NCBI GenBank assembly: GCA_942492835.1
Contig: OW818645.1
Location: 4,030,001-4,094,000 of the forward strand
Direction of reading: 5' to 3'
Origin: GWB2-37-7 sp942492835
GTDB taxonomy: Bacteria > Bacillota > Clostridia > Lutisporales > Lutisporaceae
Length of the DNA stretch: 64,000 nucleotides
Shown here: one piece after another, positions 7,927 to 14,354 of the stretch
Position numbering within the stretch: the stretch's first letter is position 1
Layout of the letters: every line of letters begins with the position of its first letter
Made by a program: the position numbers and the translations under genes
Notes under the pieces: model-generated
The model's database searches: none
What the model was told of the DNA's origin: nothing
What the model saw: only the letters and a program-made list of their open reading frames with translations

Positions 7927-7955
7927 TGCACATTTTCAGTTTTTAGTGTTATAAT
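7927..7955 (+). promoter_or_regulatory. Extended -10 promoter for a 33-codon ORF
   Basis: TGTTATAAT (7947-7955) is a perfect -10 hexamer with the TG extension. TGCACA (7927-7932), 17 bases upstream of the hexamer, is a partial -35. The start would fall near 7962, about 30 bases before the small ORF. Confidence 0.6.
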
Positions 7956-7990
7956 ATGTGTGAGGCATGTATGTGAAAGGAGTGTTGACT

Positions 7991-8092
7991 ATGGAATTTA
8001 TTAAGCCCGTTAGCAAAAGGCGGGTACCCAATTGTATTGAGAAAAATATAAATACGATGAAACATTATCTGATCCGAGAAAAAAATAAATAA
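7991..8092 (+). CDS. Small ORF of 33 residues, function unknown
   Basis: Too short for routine gene calling but well equipped. AAAGGAG lies eight bases before the ATG, and a strong extended -10 promoter lies about 40 bases further upstream. The product is basic (many Lys and Arg, one Cys), begins MEFIKPVSKRRVPNC and ends in a charged helix-like stretch (HYLIREKNK). It has no signal peptide or membrane segment. I know no family for it. An 8-bp perfect hairpin at 8142-8160 follows. It could be a small regulatory peptide or a leader peptide. Confidence 0.4.
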   Translation: MEFIKPVSKRRVPNCIEKNINTMKHYLIREKNK

Positions 8093-8141
8093 GAGTATGA
8101 TACATTGGGAAAAAACACCATGACTTTGTGTATCTAATTAT

Positions 8142-8160
8142 GGTCTACGCGCCGTAGACC
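8142..8160. other. Perfect 8-bp GC-rich hairpin
   Basis: GGTCTACG-CGC-CGTAGACC is unusually GC-rich for this DNA. It has no T-run on either side. On the minus strand an AGGAGGT (8189-8183) lies beside it but leads only to very short ORFs. Confidence 0.5.
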
Positions 8161-8259
8161 AGACCATTCAATCAAACAAATTACCTCCTAAACAAAATGC
8201 CTCAATTATTTAGTCTTTAGTAAACCATTCATTCAATTGCATCTGTGGTTAGTTATATG

Positions 8260-8294
8260 CTGGGTAGAGCTTGAACGAAAATAAGCCTACCCAG
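8260..8294 (+). other. Hairpin in the leader of a small membrane protein gene
   Basis: CTGGGTAG (8260-8267) pairs with CTACCCAG (8287-8294), and an inner GCTT/AAGC extends the helix. It ends 30 bases before the ATG at 8324 and may be a 5'-UTR element. Confidence 0.45.
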
Positions 8295-8323
8295 TACAAA
8301 TAAATAATTGCGAGGTAATAGAA

Positions 8324-8521
8324 ATGAATGAATGGTTCAATCTGAAGGCGACGTTACAATTCCTCTGTGAGGTGCTGATACTCCTTTTGGGTGTATATGG
8401 GGTGCCGGTCTTCTCGTGGTTACAAGGCAAGCTTGCCAAGTGTAACCATACGGCTTTTGGAATGATAGGTATAATGGCAGTTTTTGTTATACTTACATAT
8501 CTCAAGAGCAAAATAACATAG
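8324..8521 (+). CDS. Small two-helix membrane protein, function unknown
   Basis: The 65-residue product has two predicted membrane segments, about residues 10-32 (LQFLCEVLILLLGVYGVPVF) and 43-60 (TAFGMIGIMAVFVILTYL). They are joined by a short basic loop with one Cys, and the tail is basic (KSKIT). The start is ATG with GCGAGGT upstream. A good intrinsic terminator follows 16 bases after the stop, and a hairpin precedes it, so it looks like a monocistronic unit. Size and topology resemble small holin-like or toxin-like peptides, but no family motif supports either. Confidence 0.55.
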   Translation: MNEWFNLKATLQFLCEVLILLLGVYGVPVFSWLQGKLAKCNHTAFGMIGIMAVFVILTYLKSKIT

Positions 8522-8537
8522 AACACAAAGCCAAAAG

Positions 8538-8569
8538 AAAGAGAGACGTAATTAACCTCTCTTTTTTTT
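8538..8569 (+). terminator. Intrinsic terminator after the small membrane protein
   Basis: AAAGAGAG (8538-8545) pairs with CTCTCTTT (8557-8564) and a T-run follows. Confidence 0.75.
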
Positions 8570-8604
8570 ATGCAATTTAATGTAATGGGAGAATGTACTA
8601 TAAC

Positions 8605-8776
8605 TTGATTATGATCGTTCCTCCAGGATCGGGTAAGACTATGCTAGTGAAAAGGTTGCCTTCTATACTTCCAGACATGTCCTTTAAGGAAAGTCTAGTG
8701 GTAACTAAAAAGGACTTCTTAAGGATAGAAGCTCACTTATAACTAAGCGACCATTTAGGGCTTTCACCATACCATG
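8605..8776 (+). pseudogene. Decayed partial copy of yifB/comM
   Basis: This stretch aligns at nucleotide level with the Walker A region of the intact yifB (about 6159-6345): CTCCAGGATCGGGTAAGACT against CTCCAGGCTCGGGTAAGACT, then long near-identical runs through TAAGCGACCATTTAGGGCT. It carries scattered substitutions and a deletion of about 13 bases after GTAACTAA, which breaks the frame. There is no start, no ribosome binding site and no more of the gene on either side. It is a non-functional fragment in the same orientation, 2.4 kb downstream of its parent. Confidence 0.85.
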
Positions 8777-8777
8777 T

Positions 8778-8834
8778 TTACCGAATTGGTAAAACTTTGG
8801 GGGGCTACATGAAAACCCTGTTTTCATGCGGTAA
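8778..8834 (+). other. Palindrome and hairpin cluster upstream of the DUF5677-like gene
   Basis: TTTACC-GAATT-GGTAAA (about 8777-8793) is a near-perfect palindrome. CATGAAAA-CCCTG-TTTTCATG (8808-8828) is an 8-bp hairpin. TTTACCG can alternatively pair with CGGTAAA (8829-8835). It could be an operator or a structured leader; I match it to no known riboswitch. Confidence 0.4.
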
Positions 8835-8889
8835 ATTGTAAATAATGGGAATGTATGATATGCTTATATAAAAACTATGAGGTGACTAT

Positions 8890-9621
8890 ATGGAGCATTT
8901 TGGATATATAGGCTTGCTGGACACGGTAGAAAAGACTTATAAAGACACTTATGAACATAAGAGTATTGTTCTTGATGAAGTACCTTTTTACATTGATACT
9001 TTGTTAAAAATGACCTATTTTACTGAGGTTATAAGCGATGACGAGGTCTTTAAAGGAGTATGCTTCGAGTACTATGTACAAGTACCATATACATTGAGTT
9101 GTGTATTTGATTTGCTAACAAAAGGCTTTTATAGTGAGGCAATTGTACTCGAGAGGCAGTTATTTGAGATACTTGCAAAATTAAGATACTACTTTTTAAA
9201 TGAAGAAAAAATGTTAGAGCATTTAAATGGCAAGCGGATGACAATTAGTACTTTTTTTAAAGAGCAAGGATTAAAGGAATTTTATGATGTAGATTATAAA
9301 ATGTTATCAATATTCACGCATGCATTGGGTGGATATACATTAAGGACAGAAAAACCTGATTATAAAAAGTACATTAATGGCAATTACTACAATGAAGAAC
9401 TCTCGAATTTTGTTTATAATTGCTTTAATGTGCTGGTTTACGGTTTTTTAAATAAATATGCGGTTTATTTTCCGCTAAACACCTTGGAAGGTAACAATGA
9501 TTTTCATACCGCTTACAAGTACATATTAAATAAATGTATGAAATATATTGAAAACCATAAGAAGAATGCACCAAACAGTGTCAATTGGTATAATGACATA
9601 GATAAAATAATTAATAATTAG
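8890..9621 (+). CDS. Uncharacterised protein, DUF5677-like
   Basis: A 243-residue, mostly helical, soluble protein. The central stretch CVFDLLTKGFYSEAIVLERQ followed by LFEILAKLRYYFLNE resembles the helical core of DUF5677-type proteins, which have a conserved Arg and acidic residues in a bundle related in style to HEPN domains. That link is tentative. The ATG follows TGAGGTGACT with good spacing. It stands alone: structured DNA lies upstream and a transposable element begins 30 bases downstream. No toxin or antitoxin partner is visible next to it. Confidence 0.6.
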   Translation: MEHFGYIGLLDTVEKTYKDTYEHKSIVLDEVPFYIDTLLKMTYFTEVISDDEVFKGVCFEYYVQVPYTLSCVFDLLTKGFYSEAIVLERQLFEILAKLRYYFLNEEKMLEHLNGKRMTISTFFKEQGLKEFYDVDYKMLSIFTHALGGYTLRTEKPDYKKYINGNYYNEELSNFVYNCFNVLVYGFLNKYAVYFPLNTLEGNNDFHTAYKYILNKCMKYIENHKKNAPNSVNWYNDIDKIINN

Positions 9622-9650
9622 TTGAGGGATTGTTTGCCTGTATAAATGGG

Positions 9651-10610
9651 CATATGTGCCAGGCTCGACGTTTAGACGGTAATGAAATAAAATCAATCTT
9701 CTGTATTATACTACTAACATAGTACAGGAGGTTTTTTTATGGGTAGACCGTGGAGGGAAGAGTATCAGGGCGGAATATATCATGTGATTGCACGAGGTAA
9801 TAATAAAGAATATATTTTTAAGGAAAGCATTGATAAGGGATACTTTATCAAACTGCTGAAAGAGACAATAGAAGGAATGAATTATTGCATATTTGGATAT
9901 GTTTTGATGGACAATCACTACCATATTTTGATATAGACTATGGATAAGAAGCTACAGGACATAATGCATCAGATCAATAACAAATACAGCAAATATTTCA
10001 ATGCAAAATATAAGAGGATAGGACATGTATTCCAAGGAAGATACAAAGCGTCTCTCGTGCAAGATGAGAGATATTTGATAGGAGTATTAAGGTATATACA
10101 TCAAAATCCAGTACAAGCGAATATGTGTCAGACAGTCGGTGGATATAAGTGGAGCAGTGATATTTTTTATAGAAGGGAAATAAAAGGCTTTGTAAAAGTA
10201 GATGTTGTGCTAAATATGCTGGATGCTGATAGAAATAAAGCAGTGAAGAAATATAATGATTTGATGTCTGAAAAAGAGGAAAAGGACTACGAAAAAGAGA
10301 AATTTATCGGGGATGAAGCATATCAGCTAATGTGCTTAAGCAGGAAAAAAACAGAGGAAAGAAAGCGACTGGATGAAATATTAATAGAAACTGGAATTAG
10401 TCAAGAAGACTATGCATTAATAAAATTGGGATCAAGGAAAAGAAAGCTAACAAAATATAAGTTGGAATATGCAAGAGCTGCACTGTCTTTAAAATACACA
10501 TATAAGGAAATCGCACATAATATCAATATAACGGAAAGCTCGATAAAGGACATGATTTATAAAAATGAGAGTAAACAAATAACCGACTAAACGTCGTGCT
10601 TGACACCATA
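9651..10610 (+). mobile_element. REP-associated (RAYT/IS200-like) element
   Basis: The element consists of a Y1 transposase gene between imperfect inverted ends. The left end (9651-9679) contains CGACGTTTAG (9666-9675); the right end (10583-10610) contains its exact complement CTAAACGTCG (10587-10596), with partial matches on both sides (GTGCCAGGCTCG against CGTGCTTGACAC). The transposase stop codon lies inside the right end. A shrunken relative lies at 14085-14256. The right end abuts the ribosome binding site of the next gene. Confidence 0.75.
9739..10590 (+). pseudogene. REP-associated tyrosine transposase with in-frame amber codon
   Basis: A Y1 (HUH) transposase of the RAYT type, which nicks single-stranded hairpin ends. 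Codons 1-65 give MGRPWREEYQGGIYHVIARG through the HUH motif DNHYHIL. Codon 66 is TAG (9934-9936), then the same frame continues with TMDKKLQDIMHQINNKYSKY, YIHQNPVQAN and a C-terminal helix-turn-helix-like region (YKEIAHNINITESSIKD). The total of 283 codons is typical. A single CAG or CAA to TAG change explains the break, with no frameshift. The start is ATG after CAGGAGG. The protein is probably inactive unless the amber codon is read through. Confidence 0.85.
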
Positions 10611-10621
10611 AAGGAGAAACT

Positions 10622-11431
10622 ATTAAAATTAATAAATTCATTTTATCTATAGGTATAATCATTATTTTTTGTATTTTTTGTATCTGGCAAAATAACGATA
10701 TTGTACAGACCAATTATAAATATGTAAATGAAAAAATTCCAAAGTCTTTTTCAAGCTTTACAATTGTCCAAGTATCTGATTTACATAACAAAGAATTTGG
10801 AAAAAACCAAAGCAGGTTATTGAGCATAGTATCAAAGCAAACTCCTGATATTATTATTGTAACTGGAGATTTAATAGATAGTAATCATCCAAATGTAGAC
10901 GAGGCTATGGAGTTTATTGAAGGTGCTGTAAAGATAGCTCCTGTCTATTACATTACTGGTAACCACGAATTGCGGTTTAAACAGTATGATGCTCTCAGAG
11001 GGAGAATAGAAACTGCTGGTGCTGTGATTTTAGATAATGAAATTTGTGTTATAACCAATGAACATGGCGAAACAATTAAAATTATTGGACTTGACGATGG
11101 GTCAATTTATAATAATAAATTACAGGAACTAATGAAAGACATTGGCTATTCTGATTTCGCAATTTTATTATCTCACCAACCCGAAGCTTTTGAGTATTAT
11201 TGTGAAAGTGAAGTAGATTTAGTTTTTTCTGGACATGCTCACGGTGGTCAGATTAGGTTGCCTTTTGTTGGTGGGTTTGTAGCACCAAATCAAGGCTTTT
11301 TTCCTAAGTATACCAGTGGATTATATGTTAAAGATTTAACGACAATGGTTGTAAGTAGAGGATTAGGAAATAGTATTATACCAATAAGACTGTTTAACAG
11401 ACCTGAAGTGGTAACAGTTAAATTGAACTAG
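10622..11431 (+). CDS. YkuE-like metallophosphoesterase, apparent ATT start
   Basis: Calcineurin-like phosphoesterase with all metal-binding motifs: SDLHNKEFG (DxH), VTGDLID (GDxxD), TGNHELR (GNH), LSHQPEAF and SGHAHGGQ (GHxH). The frame is open upstream to a hydrophobic N-terminal anchor (FILSIGIIIIFCIFCIW), so the enzyme would face outward or sit at the membrane. AAGGAG (10611-10616) is five bases before ATT at 10622, which starts a typical family N-terminus (xKINKFILS). The first standard start codon, TTG at 10820, would delete the anchor and the essential DxH motif. Either ATT is used or the start was lost by mutation. A transposable element ends one base before the ribosome binding site. 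Confidence 0.8.
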   Translation: MKINKFILSIGIIIIFCIFCIWQNNDIVQTNYKYVNEKIPKSFSSFTIVQVSDLHNKEFGKNQSRLLSIVSKQTPDIIIVTGDLIDSNHPNVDEAMEFIEGAVKIAPVYYITGNHELRFKQYDALRGRIETAGAVILDNEICVITNEHGETIKIIGLDDGSIYNNKLQELMKDIGYSDFAILLSHQPEAFEYYCESEVDLVFSGHAHGGQIRLPFVGGFVAPNQGFFPKYTSGLYVKDLTTMVVSRGLGNSIIPIRLFNRPEVVTVKLN

Positions 11432-11449
11432 ATGTCAGTCACAAAATAA

Positions 11450-11480
11450 GGGTCATATGTCTGTATTTGACATATGACCC
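11450..11480. terminator. Bidirectional terminator between convergent genes
   Basis: A perfect 12-bp stem: GGGTCATATGTC (11450-11461) and its complement (11469-11480), with a seven-base loop. It lies between the convergent phosphoesterase and EF-hand genes. The A-rich left flank gives a T-rich tail on the minus strand. Confidence 0.75.
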
Positions 11481-11487
11481 TTAGAAT

Positions 11488-12519
11488 CTATAACCTCAAA
11501 TCTATCTCATGTATTAGTCCTGCTTGTCCACTTTCCTTAAGATAAACTCCTGTTTGTTTAATCATTCCCAAGGTATTGTTCTGTTCGTCTTTATAAGTGA
11601 AAGGAGAATCTACTTCTCCTAGGTATATTGCACCTACACCAGCTTCAACGAGTCCAATGAGCTGTCCTTCTCCTTTGCCATCAGATACCCAAATCTTTAA
11701 TGAATCAAATATTTCATCGTTTTCATCAATCCATTGATTTGAGTCCTTGTCATATTCCGCCAATTCCTCAAAACCATGATCTGTTTTTGGACCAAAGAGT
11801 TCGCTGCCATCGTCAAGAATTTTGTTGTTATTTCTGTCTATAACAAGATAACCACTGCCCTGTGCTAGTATTGGAATATCATCCTTTGTACCGTCAAAAT
11901 CAAGGTCAAAATGCATGGTCTTGTCTGTCAATTGTATACCTCTACCAGTAAGATCTATAGCCAATGGATCCTTTAATGCATCGCCCGCCTTTATATCTAT
12001 AGAAAGGGATTCTGAGTAGCTTCTGCTCATATTAAGAGAAACAGAAAAATCAATTTGTCTACCATCCTTTAAAGACACCTTACCCATTGCTTCAAAGGAC
12101 ATTTGCTCTTCTTCTGTATATTGCTCGGAGTAATGATATTCGATTCCCCAGCCTGCACGCTGATTCTCTTGAGCTTGAGGGGTGGCTGTACTTAATTCAT
12201 TTGCAGCATTTGCTATCTTAGCTTGTTTTAAATCGAGAGAAATAAATCTAAATTTAAAATTTTTCCCTGTGAGCTTTGTGAGCATTAATTCAATTAGCTT
12301 TAGTTTTAAATTGTCTTTAGATGACATCAGGTCTTCTTCTATGGGCTTTAGTGCATCTGCCTTTTGTGCCTCTAATGCTTGCAGGGATATATTAACAACA
12401 TCACCCTGAGGCACTTTCGTAGGTGTATCCACCCATTGTTTAAGGTTCTCTTGCGTTACAAGCTCTTCTTTTTTAAAAGAGGCTGCTTGCATTAGCACTG
12501 TACTATTTTCTATTTTCAT
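11488..12519 (-). CDS. EF-hand/VCBS-type calcium-binding protein
   Basis: A 343-residue acidic protein without a signal peptide. The C-terminal half has several Asp/Asn-rich loops of the EF-hand or dockerin-like kind: DLDFDGTKDDIP, DRNNNKILDDGSELFG and DKDSNQWIDENDEIF. The motif LDDGSELFGP is common in bacterial VCBS or hemolysin-type calcium-binding proteins. The N-terminal half is helical and Gln/Glu-rich. The start is the ATG at 12519: GGAGGTG lies six bases upstream of it and overlaps an earlier in-frame ATG (12534), which therefore cannot be the start. It is convergent with the phosphoesterase gene. Cellular role unknown; binding of calcium is inferred from loop pattern. Confidence 0.75.
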   Translation of the reverse strand: MKIENSTVLMQAASFKKEELVTQENLKQWVDTPTKVPQGDVVNISLQALEAQKADALKPIEEDLMSSKDNLKLKLIELMLTKLTGKNFKFRFISLDLKQAKIANAANELSTATPQAQENQRAGWGIEYHYSEQYTEEEQMSFEAMGKVSLKDGRQIDFSVSLNMSRSYSESLSIDIKAGDALKDPLAIDLTGRGIQLTDKTMHFDLDFDGTKDDIPILAQGSGYLVIDRNNNKILDDGSELFGPKTDHGFEELAEYDKDSNQWIDENDEIFDSLKIWVSDGKGEGQLIGLVEAGVGAIYLGEVDSPFTYKDEQNNTLGMIKQTGVYLKESGQAGLIHEIDLRL

Positions 12520-12699
12520 TCCCAACACCTCCATGTGTCATAGCCTACGTTTATGCATCTTGTGCATATAATAGACTTATTATTTGAGATCCTTCTCAAT
12601 TTGTATATCGGTATTTTTAAAATTTTCTGAATGCTAATTTTGTCATTTATTCCTTTTTTGTAAAATTTATTTTATTTTTTATATTTAAAATTAAGGAGG

Positions 12700-12786
12700 G
12701 TGACGATCGAAATATTTCTTGATTTTTTTGCCAGATTGTGTGTTGGGTGTGGTTGTCTAGCCATAAGTAATAGGAATATATCATAG
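12700..12786 (+). other. Possible relic ORF with a strong ribosome binding site
   Basis: AAGGAGGG (12693-12700) precedes an open frame with no ATG. GTG at 12700 overlaps the site, and ATC at 12706 has ideal spacing. It reads EIFLDFFARLCVGCGCLAI before TAG at 12784. The hydrophobic stretch faintly resembles the first helix of MgtC-type proteins. A start-region fragment of a lost gene is possible; so is chance. Confidence 0.2.
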
Positions 12787-12802
12787 GAGTATTAAAAAAA
12801 TG

Positions 12803-12847
12803 GGGTATCTCCAACTTTTAATACTAAATTGTTGGCGATACCCTTTA
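12803..12847 (-). terminator. Terminator of the 78-residue secreted protein gene
   Basis: On the minus strand GGGTATC and CCAAC pair with GTTGG and GATACCC around a single mismatch. The stem is followed by ATTTTTTTAA. Confidence 0.75.
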
Positions 12848-12856
12848 GAGACTTAT

Positions 12857-13093
12857 TTAGTTAGTACAGAACTCTATCTTTTGCAGCTTCTTTCCTTCGG
12901 GAACAACAATTCCATGTATTTGAGCTTGTTTTATCATTTCCTTTTGATCTGTGATTATTACGGGGTTTCCTTTACCATTATCTATTATTTGTCTTGTCCT
13001 ATGAATATTTCCTAAATTACTTGCGGTTACAGAAATAAGAGTTACAGTTAACAGAAAAACGGTACATGTTATTAGAACTATTTTTTTCTTCAT
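12857..13093 (-). CDS. Small secreted protein sharing a motif with its neighbour
   Basis: A 78-residue product with a clear signal peptide or N-terminal anchor (MKKKIVLITCTVFLLTVTLI, then SVTAS) and about 50 residues outside. The mature part holds VIITDQKEMIKQAQIHGIVV then PEGKKLQKIEFC, which closely parallels residues about 60-92 of the 245-residue protein encoded upstream on the same strand (VVTDSKELKKLMKEFSIVAP and GKQLQKIEIC). The start is ATG, with GAGGTG upstream on the minus strand. It has its own terminator. It could be a stand-alone version of that domain, for instance an immunity, chaperone or inhibitor protein, or a truncated paralogue. Function unknown. Confidence 0.65.
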   Translation of the reverse strand: MKKKIVLITCTVFLLTVTLISVTASNLGNIHRTRQIIDNGKGNPVIITDQKEMIKQAQIHGIVVPEGKKLQKIEFCTN

Positions 13094-13200
13094 TTATACA
13101 CCTCAATTCCAATTAGTTTATATATTGTATGTGTAAACATACTAATATGCCACTTTACAAGTATTGAATAAACATAGGTTATTTATTCCAAGAAACAAAA

Positions 13201-13234
13201 ACAAAAGTGTGCAAATTTAAATGCACACTTTTGT
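13201..13234 (-). terminator. Terminator of the 245-residue secreted protein gene
   Basis: A perfect 13-bp stem: ACAAAAGTGTGCA (13201-13213) and its complement (13222-13234), flanked by A-rich and T-rich runs, so it could act on both strands. Confidence 0.8.
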
Positions 13235-13243
13235 TTTTCAGTG

Positions 13244-13981
13244 TTAATTATACCATATCTTCATAAAGTATGATCCGAGTGGTTTGTATGCACTGCCTGT
13301 AGCATAATATGTATCAGGTGAACCTATGTTATCTGCCCATACATCGTAATCTACTCTTTTATATGTTATATATGTTTTTACTTCTAGAGTCGAACCAGCA
13401 GGAACGACGGTTGTACTTGTCAAAGTTACTGAATATGAATTTGTAACACTAAAACCAACACTTGCTGAAATTTCTGATACAGAAACACCTACACCTGCAT
13501 TAGCAGTTGCGGATATACTTGAAGTTTGGGATATTGTAGCAGTGTCTGGACCATCCCAAAAGTTATCCATATATGGGTCATCTGGGAAATACCAACCTGT
13601 TCCCATATCTGAAGTAGAATTAATGTAATAGTCCCAAACAACAGATGTAGTAAATTCATCTGGATTAATGAAGGAAGTATCATCAGTATTAGAATTTGTT
13701 ATTGGTTCACAAATTTCTATTTTCTGAAGTTGCTTTCCATTAGGAGCTACGATACTAAATTCCTTCATTAATTTTTTTAGCTCTTTAGAATCTGTAACAA
13801 CAGTAATATTGAGATCATTTGCTTGAACCTCATCCTTTACTTTAATGCCATTCTTAATAGTTTGTAGAGTTTTGGGTTGGCTTTGACTCTCCTTGTTTTC
13901 AGCATAAACATTACCGGTAAAACTGAATACCATTGTTAATACGACCACTAAACTGACAACCATTAATAAACGCTTTTTCAT
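13244..13981 (-). CDS. Secreted protein with beta-rich Ser/Thr/Val repeats, possible pore former
   Basis: A 245-residue exported protein: the signal peptide ends near VYA/EN at residues 26-28. Residues about 60-92 carry the same motif as the 78-residue neighbour, ending GKQLQKIEIC. A polar, aromatic-rich link follows, then about 70 residues of alternating small, hydroxyl and aliphatic residues (TISQTSSISATANAGVGVSV, then SVTNSYSVTLTSTTVVPAGS). An aromatic C-terminus ends SYFMKIWYN. Alternating patterns followed by a VPxGS turn recall the membrane-inserting loop of aerolysin/ETX-MTX2 toxins, but this is only a resemblance. The minus-strand ATG follows GGAGGG. It has its own promoter and terminator. 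Confidence 0.65.
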   Translation of the reverse strand: MKKRLLMVVSLVVVLTMVFSFTGNVYAENKESQSQPKTLQTIKNGIKVKDEVQANDLNITVVTDSKELKKLMKEFSIVAPNGKQLQKIEICEPITNSNTDDTSFINPDEFTTSVVWDYYINSTSDMGTGWYFPDDPYMDNFWDGPDTATISQTSSISATANAGVGVSVSEISASVGFSVTNSYSVTLTSTTVVPAGSTLEVKTYITYKRVDYDVWADNIGSPDTYYATGSAYKPLGSYFMKIWYN

Positions 13982-14017
13982 AATAATCCCTCCTGTGATA
14001 AATTTTGGTATGTGTAT

Positions 14018-14046
14018 ATATTAGCATAAATTGTTAAATATGTAAA
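14018..14046 (-). promoter_or_regulatory. Promoter of the 245-residue secreted protein gene
   Basis: On the minus strand TTTACA (14046-14041) and TAATAT (14023-14018) are separated by 17 bases, about 40 bases before the start codon. Confidence 0.6.
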
Positions 14047-14084
14047 TAAAATATGTAAAAATAGTTTGAATAATCGGACAACGG

Positions 14085-14256
14085 TTGTTAGTTAAGACGT
14101 TTAGATAGTTATTTAATTCTGGATAGCCTTCTGCTTTTATAAAATTAACATAGTAGCAGGAGATTTTTTATGGGTAGACCGTGGAGAGAAGAGCATCAGG
14201 GTGAAACATTGATTGAAATTAAACAAATAACCGATTAAATGTTGTGTCTAGCATCA
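14085..14256 (+). mobile_element. Internally deleted RAYT relic (MITE-like)
   Basis: This stretch matches both ends of the element at 9651-10610 but lacks the middle. The left part has GACGTTTAGA, a TTAACATAGTAGCAGGAG upstream region and ATGGGTAGACCGTGGAGAGA, which matches the transposase start. It then jumps to AAACAAATAACCGATTAA, which matches the transposase end and the right terminus. The junction keeps the frame and leaves a 22-codon mini-ORF (14170-14238), MGRPWREEHQGETLIEIKQI then TD. The copy is non-autonomous and diverged. Confidence 0.8.
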
Positions 14257-14271
14257 AATGCTATAAATATT

Positions 14272-14301
14272 TTGCAAAATATGTTAAATAAGTGTTATAG
14301 T
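14272..14301 (+). promoter_or_regulatory. dprA promoter
   Basis: TTGCAA (14272-14277), an 18-base spacer and TATAGT (14296-14301) with an extended TG two bases upstream (TGTTATAGT). It lies 54 bases before the dprA ATG. Confidence 0.65.
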
Positions 14302-14354
14302 AGATTTGTTGTGGTAATTTTAGCTTTACAAAAATATAGAATAGGTGAGTGTAA

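Noticed and set aside
9940..10590. Second separate gene downstream of the 65-codon transposase ORF
   Set aside because: It is in the same frame after a single TAG, lacks its own ribosome binding site and continues the transposase sequence, so it is one interrupted gene.
10820..11431. Short metallophosphoesterase starting at TTG 10820
   Set aside because: This start has no ribosome binding site and would delete the DxH metal motif and membrane anchor, while the frame is open upstream to an ATT at ideal SD distance.
12182..13015. Plus-strand ORFs at 12182-12409 and 12800-13015
   Set aside because: They lie opposite the EF-hand gene and the small secreted protein gene, which have start sites and terminators on the minus strand; the plus-strand products look like shadows.
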